Notes: generated by a model not told the origin, from the letters alone. Shown: positions 16,966 to 25,862, numbered from the stretch's first letter. The stretch is DNA of 64,000 nt from Bog-756 sp963745955 (GCA_963745955.1 CAVUZI010000008.1:310001-374000), one strand, 5' to 3'. A program made the numbers and translations.

Positions 16966-19104
16966 GCCCCGGGGAACGGGATCCCTCGACCGGGCCCGGG
17001 GGCTCGGATCCGGTCGCCCGCGTCGAGGAACTGCGAGCCCTGATCGCGTACCACAACGACCGGTACCACCGGCTCGACGATCCCGAGATCAGCGACGCCG
17101 ACTTCGACGCCCTGGTGCGCGAGCTCCGCACCATCGAGGCCGACCATCCCGACCTGGTCGTACCGGGCTCGCCCACGTCGACCGTCGGGGCCGCGCCCTC
17201 CGTCCTGTTCGCTCCGGTGCGCCACCGGGTCCCCATGATGAGCCTCGACAACGTCTTCAGCCCCGAGGAGCTGAAGGCCTGGGCCGATCGACTGGCCCGG
17301 CAGGTCCCCGAGGACACCGCGTTCGTCTGCGAGCTCAAGATCGACGGCCTGGCCATCTCCCTCACCTACCGAGACGGCCGCTTCGTGCAGGCCGCCACCC
17401 GCGGTGATGGACGGACCGGCGAGGACGTCACGGCCAACGTGGCCACCATCACCGACATCCCCGATCGGCTCGATGAGGCCGCGGGCCCTGCGCCGGAGCT
17501 GATCGAGGTGCGGGGCGAGGTGTACATGCCGATCTCCGCCTTCGACGACCTCAACCGGCGCCAGGCCGAGTCCGGCGAGCGGCTGTTCGTCAACCCGCGG
17601 AACTCGGCCGCCGGCTCCCTCCGGCAGAAGGACGCGTCGATCACCGCCAGCCGGGCCCTCTCGTTCTGGGCCTACCAGGTGGGCGAGCTGCAGACGGGTC
17701 CCGGAGCCGGCGCCGGGGGCCGGCGCTCCTCGCCGTCTCCGGGCGAGCTGGCCCCGACCCACTCGGCCACGCTCGAGTGGTTGGATGCGGCCGGGTTTCC
17801 GGTCAATCCCCAACGGCAGCTCGTCCACGGTCTCGACGAGGTGCTCTCCTTCTGCCATCAGTGGGACGAGCACCGGCACGAGCTCGACTACGAGATCGAC
17901 GGCGTCGTCGTCAAGGTGGACGATCTCGCCCTGCAACGGACAGCTCGGCGCCACGTCCCGGGCCCCACGATGGGCCATCGCCTACAAGTTCCCGCCCGAG
18001 GAGCGGTCGACCAGGCTGAATGCCATCGCCGTGTCGATCGGTCGCACCGGCAAGGCCACCCCGTTCGCCGTCCTGGAGCCGGTCTTCGTCGGGGGCTCCA
18101 CCGTCTCGCTGGCCACCCTCCACAACGAGGACCAGGTGCGGGCCAAGGATGTGCGACCCGGTGACACGGTGGTGGTGCGGAAGGCCGGGGACGTGATCCC
18201 CGAGGTGGTGGGGCCGGTCCTCGGGGCTTCCACCGGGCGCAGGAAGCCGCGGTGGAAGTTCCCGACGGTGTGCCCCAGCTGTGGGGCCCCGTTGGAGCGG
18301 TTGCCCGGCGAGAGCGACACCTTCTGCACCAACCTCGACTGTCCGGGCCAACGGGTGCAGCGCATCGCCCACTTCGCCTCACGTTCGGCCATGGACATCG
18401 AAGGGCTGGGCGAGCAGCGGGTGGAGCTCTTCATCGACCAGGGCCTGCTCAACGACGTGGCCGACCTCTACTCGTTCACCGCCGCCACCTTCGACGGACT
18501 GGAGGGATTTGCCGCCCTCTCCATCGCCAACCTCCTGGCCGCCATCGACGAGTCGAGGGGCCGGCCCCTCCACCGGGTGCTGATCGGCCTCGGGATCCGC
18601 CACCTCGGCCAGGTCGGCTCACTGGCCCTGGCCCAGGCGTCCGGCGACCTCGACACCATCATGTCGGCCGACGAGGCCACCCTGGCCGCGGTGGACGGGG
18701 TGGGCCCGGTCATCGCCTCGAGCGTGGTGCGCTGGTTCGCCTCCGACATCAACCGGTCGGTGGTCGAACGGCTCGGGCTGGCCGGGGTGAACCTGGCCGA
18801 ACCGGGCGGCGGGGCCCCCGACGGACTCTCCGACCTGCCCCGGACCCTGGAGGGCCGGTCGGTGGTGGTCACCGGGACCCTCGAGGGCATGACCCGCGAG
18901 GAGGCAGAGCGCGCCATCGTGGCCAGAGGGGGCAAGTCGCCCGGATCGGTGTCGAAGAAGACCTATGCCGTCGTGGTGGGGGACGAGCCCGGGGCCTCCA
19001 AAGTGACCAAGGCCGAGCAGCTGGGTATCCCGGTCGTCGGCGGGGACGGGTTCGGGGCCCTCCTCGAGTCGGGACAGATTCCGACCGAGGACCAGCAAAT
19101 TTGA
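16962..19104 (+). CDS. ligA: NAD-dependent DNA ligase LigA (one frame break)
   Basis: 713 residues after removing one base near 17940, normal for LigA. It seals nicks during replication and repair using NAD. Domains: Ia NAD-binding (ELRALIAYHNDRYH, about residues 25-60), adenylation domain with CELKIDGLAIS (catalytic Lys), OB fold (AIAYKFPPEE and NAIAVSIGRTGKATPFAVLEP), four-Cys zinc finger (CPSCG and CTNLDCPGQ), helix-hairpin-helix region (GLGIRHLGQVGSLALAQ) and C-terminal BRCT domain (LEGRSVVVTGTLEGM). The TTG at 16962 overlaps the mnmA stop as TTGA. The break within an essential gene is a strong sign that frame breaks here are technical. Confidence 0.9.
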
Positions 19105-19165
19105 TGATTTCGTCGCCACCGGGCCGGACCCCCGACGGATACCGCCTGCAGGTCCGCCCACTGCC

Positions 19166-19194
19166 TTGATATCAGTGCCTCCGGCCGTTAAAGT
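19166..19194 (+). promoter_or_regulatory. Sigma70-type promoter of paralog C
   Basis: TTGATA (19166-19171), 17-nt spacer, TAAAGT (19189-19194). It lies 226 nt before the start codon of the gene at 19420, with the sequence GGCCGTTAAAGTTC matching GGCCATTTAGAGTTC at the promoters of copies D and E. Confidence 0.65.
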
Positions 19195-19199
19195 TCCGG

Positions 19200-19419
19200 T
19201 GCTGGCCTGCTTCGAGTGTGCAAGAGGGGACTGAGTTCGCACCACAATGTTTCGACGGTCGGGCGGGTTCTTGGAACCGAGGCGTCCGGCGGATCGGATC
19301 GAGGGGATTTGAATTCTGAGTCCACGTCGTCGCGCGCGACTGGCAGGTATGTCACGTCGGGGGGCACTCGTCACCTGACTTCGAAATCCATGGAGACATG
19401 GAAGAACAAGGAGCAATAC
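19200..19419 (+). promoter_or_regulatory. Long 5' leader of paralog C
   Basis: About 220 nt with no gene. It shares CTTCGAGTG near its 5' end and CATGGAGACATGGAAGAACA near its 3' end with the leaders of copies D and E. CCATG-GAGA-CATGG (19388-19401) forms a mini-hairpin immediately before the Shine-Dalgarno AAGGAGC. Confidence 0.5.
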
Positions 19420-20067
19420 ATGATTCGCAAGTTGCTTGTGGTCGCTGCGGCGATCGCGATGCCGGTCAGCGTGGTCGCCGTCAGCGGCGGTCTTGCCGGT
19501 GCGTCGAACTCCCACACGGCTGCCACTGACAGCATTACCTGCAAGGACATCAGCGGCACGGTGGCCTTCTCGCCGAAGCTCGACAAGGCGGGCTACACCT
19601 CTGGCACGGTCAAGGACAAGATCACGGCCACAGTCAGCGGATGCACGGCCACCGGTGGGACCAAGGAGACCGTGACCAAGGGAACGGTGTCCGGCACGAT
19701 CTCGGCCGCCGCCGGTACGACGAAAGCTCCTACCGGAAAGTGCACCGGTCTCGCGGGCTACTCCACTGACACGGGCACGCTGACCATCACCTGGGCCGCC
19801 ACCCCGGCCGCCCCGCCCACGAAGCTCGGCGTAAAGAGCGTCTTTGGCACCACTGATGCTGCTGGCTATGGGCTCTTCGACATTCCCGGCAAGGTGAAGT
19901 CGACAGCCTCCGGCTCGTTCGGCGGCGCCAACAGCGGAGGATCGGACAAGTCGGTGGCACAGACGAAGCTGAAGGCGAGCTCGTTCCTCCCCACGTGTCT
20001 GGCCAGTGGTACCAGCTCCCTCGCCATCACCCAGGAGTCGGGTGTGACCGCGATCAGCCTCGGCTAG
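19420..20067 (+). CDS. Secreted cysteine-containing paralog C
   Basis: A 215-residue exported protein. The ATG at 19420 has AAGGAGC 6 nt upstream, and the signal peptide is nearly identical in DNA and protein to copy B (MIRKLLVVAAAIAMPVSVVAV, cleavage near AGA-SN). Four cysteines (SITCKD, SGCTA, GKCTG, PTCLA) match copies B and E. The mature region shares GTLTITW, a FDIPGKVK block and GSFGGANSGGSDKSVAQT with copy B. Function unknown. It has its own promoter, leader and terminator, so it is likely an independent transcription unit made by cassette duplication. Confidence 0.85.
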   Translation: MIRKLLVVAAAIAMPVSVVAVSGGLAGASNSHTAATDSITCKDISGTVAFSPKLDKAGYTSGTVKDKITATVSGCTATGGTKETVTKGTVSGTISAAAGTTKAPTGKCTGLAGYSTDTGTLTITWAATPAAPPTKLGVKSVFGTTDAAGYGLFDIPGKVKSTASGSFGGANSGGSDKSVAQTKLKASSFLPTCLASGTSSLAITQESGVTAISLG

Positions 20068-20107
20068 TAGCAGCCAATAACCGCCCGAGCCATCGGGCAC
20101 GCCGTAC

Positions 20108-20141
20108 CGACGAGGACGGGGCTCCGGCCCCGTCCTCGTCG
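20108..20141 (+). terminator. Hairpin terminator of paralog C
   Basis: A perfect 15-bp stem (20108-20122 with 20127-20141) with loop TCCG. Its stem is identical to those at 1347, 21196 and 22243. Confidence 0.85.
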
Positions 20142-20182
20142 CGTGTTCACGCTGCCGCGGAGAGTGGTGGCAAAAACGATGG

Positions 20183-20211
20183 TTGCCACCCACGCTCCGG
20201 CCATTTAGAGT
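20183..20211 (+). promoter_or_regulatory. Sigma70-type promoter of paralog D
   Basis: TTGCCA (20183-20188), 17-nt spacer, TAGAGT (20206-20211). The -35 box forms the right arm of an inverted repeat, GTGGCAA (20167-20173) with TTGCCAC (20183-20189), which could be an operator. The start codon is 232 nt downstream of the -10 box. Confidence 0.7.
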
Positions 20212-20217
20212 TCACAC

Positions 20218-20442
20218 TGCAGGTGGCGAACGTGTTCGAGTGCAGGGGGAATCTGCACGCGTTTGGCGTCGTCCGGCTGCGGCCCTGATCCGTTGGACCA
20301 GGCCCTCAGTCACGGGGAGCTGAAAGGGGGATTCTGAGTTCTGAGCTTGGATGCTCTCGCCGTAACGGCGGGCATTCGCGTTGGGGGACCCATGTCGCCT
20401 GACTTCGGATCCATGGAGACATGGAAGAACAAGGAGCATTAC
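20218..20442 (+). promoter_or_regulatory. Long 5' leader of paralog D
   Basis: About 225 nt, alignable with the leader of copy E over most of its length (TTCGAGTGCAGGGGGAATCTG, TGAAAGGGGGAAT/TTC segments). It ends with the CCATG-GAGA-CATGG mini-hairpin (20412-20425) and AAGGAGCATTAC before the ATG. Confidence 0.5.
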
Positions 20443-21117
20443 ATGATTCGCAAGTTACTTTTGGTCGCTGCGGCGATCGCCATGCCCATCAGCGTGGTCG
20501 CTGTCGCCGGCGGTACGGCAAGTGCATCGTCCGCCAGCGGTAGCGGCCCGATCAAGTGCAAGATCGCGTCGAAGGTGACGTTCGCCAGTCCGGGGCTGTC
20601 AAAGGCAGGGGCGGTTTCGACATCGACGACTTCCACCACCACGGCTTCGGGACTGGTCGTGAGCGGTACCGGTTGCACCGGTTCGTCGAAGACGATCTCG
20701 ATCAAGTCCTCGAGCACCAAGTGCACCGGCAAGGGGACGCCTTCCCCGTACACGGCTTGCGCGACCGGTAAATACGGGTACGACTCGTGGGCCAGCTACA
20801 TCAGCTCTGGTACGTCGTCGATCAAGAAGTCACTGGCCAGCTTCGACTTCACGCTCAACGGCAACTCGTTCAAGACGACCACGACCGCTGCTGCGGGGCT
20901 CTCCTGCTCGGGGGGAGAAGTCGGCTTCAAGATCACGGGCAAGGTGACGTCTCCGGCTGCGTATTCGGGCAAGGTTTCGACGATCGATGCATGCCTCGGC
21001 GCGGTCACCGGCACCGGACTTGCGTCGACGACGAACTTCGCCAAGGACATCGGCGGCGCCGGGGTCCTCAAGACGGCCACGATCAGCAGTTCGAACAGCA
21101 CGATCGCCGTCAGCTGA
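20443..21117 (+). CDS. Secreted cysteine-containing paralog D (divergent)
   Basis: A 224-residue exported protein. The leader and signal peptide (MIRKLLLVAAAIAMPISVVAVAGG) are like those of copies B, C and E, but the mature part diverges. It has six cysteines (IKCK, TGCTG, TKCTG, TACAT, LSCSG, DACLG), lacks the GSFLG block, has long Ser/Thr runs and ends TIAVS rather than SLG. This suggests a conserved expression/export cassette carrying a different mature domain. The ATG at 20443 follows AAGGAGCATTAC. Function unknown; the common T/S/G/K-rich composition suggests a similar location outside the cell. Confidence 0.8.
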   Translation: MIRKLLLVAAAIAMPISVVAVAGGTASASSASGSGPIKCKIASKVTFASPGLSKAGAVSTSTTSTTTASGLVVSGTGCTGSSKTISIKSSSTKCTGKGTPSPYTACATGKYGYDSWASYISSGTSSIKKSLASFDFTLNGNSFKTTTTAAAGLSCSGGEVGFKITGKVTSPAAYSGKVSTIDACLGAVTGTGLASTTNFAKDIGGAGVLKTATISSSNSTIAVS

Positions 21118-21195
21118 GGCTGACCGCCACCTGGTAGGCGGACGCCACCACGTCCACCACCCGGTAGGTGAGATCAGCAACAGGGCACGCCGTAC

Positions 21196-21229
21196 CGACG
21201 AGGACGGGGCTCCGGCCCCGTCCTCGTCG
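21196..21229 (+). terminator. Hairpin terminator of paralog D
   Basis: A perfect 15-bp stem (21196-21210 with 21215-21229), loop TCCG, same as the copy C terminator although the coding region is divergent. Confidence 0.85.
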
Positions 21230-21270
21230 CGTGTGCACACGGCCGCGGAGAGTAGTGGCCAAAACGATGG

Positions 21271-21299
21271 TTGCCACCCGTGCTTCGGCCATTTAGAGT
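21271..21299 (+). promoter_or_regulatory. Sigma70-type promoter of paralog E
   Basis: TTGCCA (21271-21276), 17-nt spacer, TAGAGT (21294-21299), identical boxes and spacing to the copy D promoter. The inverted repeat around the -35 is kept but shorter (GTGGC/GCCAC). Confidence 0.7.
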
Positions 21300-21491
21300 T
21301 CAACTAGCAGGTGGCGAGAGTGCTTCGAGTGCAGGGGGAATCTGTGCCCGAACCACATCGTCTGGCTGTGGACCTGACCCGTCGGGCCGGGTTCGCAGTC
21401 ACGGGGACTGAAAGGGGGAATCGGGGTTGAGCCTGAATGCTCTCGGCGTTGTGGAGGGCATCGTGTGTGGGGGACCCACGTCGCCTGACTT

Positions 21492-21545
21492 CGGATCCAT
21501 GGAGACATGGAAGAACAGATTGCGGATCCATGGAGACATGGAAGA
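21492..21545 (+). repeat. Duplicated pre-RBS segment of paralog E
   Basis: A 23-bp segment starting CGGATCCATGGAGACATGG occurs twice (21492-21514 and 21523-21545), so this leader carries two CCATG-N4-CATGG hairpins instead of one and is about 31 nt longer than that of copy D. Confidence 0.85.
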
Positions 21546-21560
21546 GCGAAGGAGCATTAC

Positions 21561-22206
21561 ATGATTCGTAAGTTGCTTGTGATCGCTGCGGCGGTGGCCG
21601 ATGCCGGTCAGCGTGGTTGCCGTCGGTGGCGGAATCGCCAGTGCGTCGAACCCGCACACCGTCGGCACTGACACGATTGTCTGCAAGGACCTCACCGGTA
21701 CGCTGAGCTTCTCACCAAAGATTGACGCCAAGGGTTACACCTCGGGCACCGTCAAGACAAAGGTCGTGGCCAAGGTGTCGGGGTGCACGGCATCGGGCTC
21801 GACCAAGGTGACGGGCACCATCACGGGATCAACCACCGGTACCCTCAGCGGCACTGCCGGCACGAAGGCCAAGCCTGCGGGACAGTGCACGGGCCTGGCC
21901 ACGGGCGGCTTGGAGACAGGCACACTGACCACCAAGTGGAGTCCCAGTGCTGCAGGTAGCTCGGTCCTGGTGGTCAAGAGCACCGCCGCGGGCAGCGCCA
22001 GTGGTCACGGGACGTTCACGATCCCCGGCACAGTCAAGGGGTCGGCGTCCGGCTCGTTCCTCGGCACGGACAACGGGACGAAAGACACCTCGCTCTCGGA
22101 GGCGTCGCTCCTGACGAGCACACTGGGCGCAACGTGCCTGAAGTCCGGCCTCACGTCGGTGAAGATCCAGAACGTCCCCGGGAAGGCCGCCGTCAGCCTC
22201 GGCTAG
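21561..22206 (+). CDS. Secreted cysteine-containing paralog E (frame break in signal peptide)
   Basis: 214 residues after removing one base near 21600. The ATG at 21561 (after GGAGCATTAC) starts MIRKLLVIAAAVA; one extra G before ATGCCG then shifts the frame, and the rest (MPVSVVAVGGGIASASNP and onward) continues in the next frame from 21601. Copies B-D show that the uninterrupted signal peptide is the normal form. The mature part has four cysteines (TIVCK, SGCTA, GQCTG, ATCLK), GHGTFTIPG, KGSASGSFLG and terminal SLG, closest to copy A. If the insertion is real, this copy is silenced; if technical, it is intact. Confidence 0.75.
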
Positions 22207-22242
22207 CCACCCTCGATGCCCGAGCAATCGGGCCCGCCGTAC

Positions 22243-22276
22243 CGACGAGGACGGGGCTCCGGCCCCGTCCTCGTCG
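22243..22276 (+). terminator. Hairpin terminator of paralog E
   Basis: A perfect 15-bp stem (22243-22257 with 22262-22276), loop TCCG, the fifth copy of this element. Confidence 0.85.
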
Positions 22277-22415
22277 CGTCTACGCCCCGACTGCGGGAAC
22301 CGGCCCACGGCCCGGGTCGCATCTCGGCGCCCGCCGGTGCCGGCAAAGGTCGGTGACGCCCCGCCGACCCTCCACCGCTCGACCGGGCCAACTCGCTAGC
22401 CTGGGACTGACCACC

Positions 22416-24386
22416 ATGCCGAGTATCACCGACTCCATCGGGCGTGTCCTCGGCGACCGCTACCGACTGGTCACCGCCCTGGGCACGGGTGCGTCCGCGC
22501 ACGTCTACCTGGCCGATGACGTGACCCTCCATCGACGGGTGGCCATCAAGGTGCTCCATCCGGCCCTGGCCGGGGACAGTGCCTTCCTCAAACGCTTCCG
22601 GGCCGAGGCCCAGGCGGTGGCCGCGCTCAACCACCCCAACATCCTCCAGGTCTACGACTGGGGCGAGGAGGACGGCGTCCCGTACCTGGTCCTCGAGTTC
22701 CTGGCCGGCGGCAGCCTGCGAGAGGTCTACGACACCGGGGTCCTGCTCTCCCCGGCCCAAGCGGTGCAGATCGGCATCGAAGCGGCGGCCGGGCTCGACT
22801 ACGCCCACCGCCGCGGCCTGGTCCACCGGGACGTCAAGCCGGCCAACCTGCTGTTCGGCGCCGACCGGCGGCTCCGCATCGCCGACTTCGGCCTGGCCCG
22901 GGCCCTGGCCGAGGCGTCGTGGACCGAGCCGGACGGGGCCATACTGGGCACCGCCCGCTACTCCGCCCCCGAGCAGGTCGAGGGCTGGGTGCTGGACGGC
23001 AAGGCCGACGTCTACGCCCTGGCCCTGGTGCTCTACGAGGGCGTCACCGGCGAGGCGCCCTTCATCGGCGACACCACGGTGGCCACCCTCATGGCCCGGG
23101 TGGGCGTGCTGCTGCCCGAGCACGAGTCGCTGGGTCCCCTCAACGACGTGCTGGTGTGGGCGGCCGCCCCCGAGCCGTCCGAGCGCTACGACGCCTCCCA
23201 GCTCGGCGTGCGCCTCGAGGCGCTGGCCGGGTCCCTGCCCCGACCGGAGCCGCTGCCTCTGGCCGAGGGGGTGGCCGGCGACGAGCTCGACGGGGAGGCC
23301 AACGCCCGGGCCCGCGCCGCTCGGGTGCGGTCGCGGTCGCTGCGGTGCCGAGGGTCCCGACCTCACCGAGCTGGGGGTACCCGAGTCGGTCGCCGAACCG
23401 AGGAAGGGCACCAGGCACCTCCCGACGGCCCGGGGGAAGACGGCCGCGGCCGGCCCCCGACGGCGGCGCTGGCCGTGGGTCGTCGGCATCGGCCGTGGTC
23501 GTCGCCGCCCTCGTGGCCGCCGCGGTGGTCCTCGTGGCCCGCAGCGGGGTCTTCACGCCCAGCCATCCGGTTCCCTCGCTGGTGGGCAAGTCCCTGGCCC
23601 AGGCCGATCGGGCCGTTGGCGCCGACCACTTCGACGTGCACCCGACCGCGCACGCCTACAACATCACCCTCGGCGCAGGTCTCATCCTCAAGCAGACCCC
23701 CGCCCCGGGCCGGAAAGGCAAGAAGGCGGTCACCGCCAAGCAGGGTTCGACCATCGACGTGGTCGTCTCCGCCGGCCCGCCCCCGGTCACCATCCCGGCG
23801 TTGAACGGGATCGCCACCTGCAGCCAGGCCATCCAGGAATTCAAGGCCGTCGGCCTGGTCGGGGTGTGCCCGCCCACCGCGGCGCAGTACAGCCCGACCG
23901 TGGCGGTCGGCGCTCGTCCTCGCCACCTCGCCGGCCAAGACGGCCCGCTACGGCTCGACGGTGACCATCGTCATCTCCAAGGGGCACGCCCCGGTGGCTG
24001 GTCCCGACGGTCACGGGGAGCACCTCCTCCTATGCCACGGCACAGGCCATCCTCGCCAAAGCCGGGTTCGTGCCCACCGAGAGCAAGGAGTACAGCTCCA
24101 CGGTTCCCTCCGGGCAGGTCATCGGCACCACCCCGGCCCCGACGGCCGGGCCCCAGCCGTTCGGGTCCACGGTCACGGTCGGCTGTCTCGATCGGGCCCC
24201 AACCGGTGATCGTCCCCGACGTGGTCGACCACTCGGTCACCGCGGCCACCGCCGCCCTCGAGGCCCTCGGTCTCCACGTCGGCCGGCCCCTACGGGCCTC
24301 CGCACTCCAACAGGGTGCAGTCCACCGATCCGGCCGCGGGCTCATCGGTCCTCCCGGGCACCACGGTCGATCTGTACACACGGTGA
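22416..24386 (+). CDS. Transmembrane Ser/Thr protein kinase with four PASTA repeats (about six frame breaks)
   Basis: About 655 residues after removing about six bases. A PknB/Stk-type receptor kinase that senses peptidoglycan or muropeptides. Kinase domain (about residues 10-270): GTGASAHVYLADD (Gly loop), VAIKVLH (Lys), HRDVKPANLLF (catalytic loop), IADFGLAR (DFG) and GTARYSAPEQ. A proline/arginine-rich juxtamembrane linker, one transmembrane helix (VVVAALVAAAVVLVA near 23495-23545) and four extracellular PASTA units follow (starts near 23570, 23785, 24000, 24210). Breaks lie near 23345, 23485, 23910, 23995, 24190 and 24285, each shifting the frame by +1. The ATG at 22416 begins the conserved N-terminus; TAGCCT lies 13 nt upstream. 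The stop overlaps the next gene as GTGA. Confidence 0.8.
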
Positions 24387-24695
24387 GCGGGCCCGTCGCC
24401 GGGTGCGAGCTGTGCGAGGCGGCCCGCATCACCGAGTGGTTCCACGAGGACGACGTCTGCTGGGTGGCGGCCTGCGAGGTGTGCGATGTGCCCATGGTGG
24501 TCTGGAAACAGCACGGCGACTCGCCGCCGGACGAGCGACGTCGAGCACATGCTCGCCGCGCTGGGCCGGGTGGCCGATGCCCGGCTCGGGGCGGGCGTCT
24601 GGTCGTTCGACCGGGTGATGCGCCAGATCCCCGACCACTTCCACGCCCACGCCCGCGATCCGAACTGGTGGTTCCGCCGGTTCGGCCGTGGCTGA
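24383..24695 (+). CDS. HIT-like zinc-binding small protein (one frame break)
   Basis: About 103 residues after removing one base near 24525-24540. Two CxxC pairs (CELC near residue 8 and CEVC near residue 33) suggest a bound zinc, and the C-terminal part has HFHAHAR, which fits the histidine-triad pattern H-x-H-x-H. Histidine-triad proteins act on nucleotides or nucleotide conjugates, but this family is short and its substrate is unknown. The GTG at 24383 overlaps the kinase stop (GTGA), so the two are probably co-translated and possibly functionally linked. Confidence 0.6.
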
Positions 24696-24731
24696 GCCCG
24701 GCCCGCGCCGCGCCACGATGATGGGGACGCG

Positions 24732-25862
24732 GTGATCAAGTACCTGGGGTCCAAGCGGCGGCTGGTGCCCGCACTCAGCCTCCTCGCCGAGGCGTCCGGG
24801 GCCCGCACCGGCCTCGACCTCTTCTGCGGGACCACCCGGGTGGCCCAGGCCTGGAAGCGGCTGGGGATGGAGGTGACCGCGGTGGACACCACCCGGTTCG
24901 CCCACGTGCTGGCCCGCTGCTACGTGGCCACCGACCCGCTGGCCGACCCGGGCATCGTCGACCGGGTGTCCGACGCCGTCGATCGGCTCAACGCCCTGGC
25001 CGGACGACCCGGGTACGTCACCGCCACCTTCTGCGAGGCATCGAGGTACTTCCGCCCCGACAACGGGGCCCGGATCGATGCGGTGCGCGACGCCATCGAG
25101 CGTGACTACGCCGGCACCCCGCTGTGGCCGGTCCTGCTCACCAGCCTCCTCGAGGCCGCCGACCGGGTCGACTCGACCACCGGCCTGCAGATGGCCTACC
25201 TCAAGCAGTGGGCGCCCCGTGCCCACCAGCCGCTCACCCTCCGGGTGCCGGCCCTGCTGCCCGGGCCGGGTCGTGCCCTGCGGGGGGACGCCGGTGAGCT
25301 GGCCGGATCACCCGAGCTCGGGGAGGTGGGCCTGGCCTATCTCGACCCCCCCTACAACCAGCACCGGTACGACTCGAACTATCACGTGTGGGAGACCATC
25401 GTGGCCTGGGACGCCCCGGCCCACTACGGCGTGGCCTGCAAGCGCGACGACCTCCGGGACCCGGCCCGCCGGAGTGCCTTCAACGGCCGTCGCACCATGC
25501 CCGCGGCCCTGGGCCGGGTCGTCACGGCCGTCCGGGCCGAGGTGGTGGTCCTCTCCTACAACAACGAGTCCTGGCTGGGCTTCGACGAGCTCCTCGAGCT
25601 GTGCGCCGACCGTGGCCACGTGGAGGTACTGGCCTTCGACTCGGCCCGCTACGTGGGGGCGAGGATCGGGATCCACGATCCGGCCGGCCGGAAGGTGGGC
25701 TCGGTGTCCCATCTGCGGAACACCGAGTACATGCTGGTGGCCGGTCATCGGGCCCGGGTCCGATCCATGGTCGCGGCCGTCGTCGACGCCGGGCTGGGAA
25801 CGCGGGTCGACGGCCCGGTCCTGTTGGCCACCGACCCGTCGGGGGACGCGCTGTCGGTTTGA
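24732..25862 (+). CDS. D12-class DNA adenine N6-methyltransferase (orphan)
   Basis: A 376-residue Dam/D12-type protein. N-terminal IKYLGSKRRLVP (SAM/DNA-binding start typical of D12 enzymes), LDLFCGTTRVAQAWK (SAM motif I, with Thr where Gly is usual), and YLDPPYNQHRYDSNYHVWE with the catalytic DPPY. The C-terminal part includes VVLSYNNESWLGFDEL. The GTG at 24732 is the only start that includes the conserved KYLGSK. No restriction endonuclease gene is near, so it looks like an orphan methylase used for regulation or as a remnant. The recognition sequence cannot be predicted. Confidence 0.8.
   Translation: MIKYLGSKRRLVPALSLLAEASGARTGLDLFCGTTRVAQAWKRLGMEVTAVDTTRFAHVLARCYVATDPLADPGIVDRVSDAVDRLNALAGRPGYVTATFCEASRYFRPDNGARIDAVRDAIERDYAGTPLWPVLLTSLLEAADRVDSTTGLQMAYLKQWAPRAHQPLTLRVPALLPGPGRALRGDAGELAGSPELGEVGLAYLDPPYNQHRYDSNYHVWETIVAWDAPAHYGVACKRDDLRDPARRSAFNGRRTMPAALGRVVTAVRAEVVVLSYNNESWLGFDELLELCADRGHVEVLAFDSARYVGARIGIHDPAGRKVGSVSHLRNTEYMLVAGHRARVRSMVAAVVDAGLGTRVDGPVLLATDPSGDALSV

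Noticed and set aside
22416..24386. PASTA kinase as a decayed pseudogene
   Set aside because: All motifs are intact and every break is a +1 that also occurs in essential ligA; six independent +1 events without any deletion or nonsense point changes fit sequencing error better.
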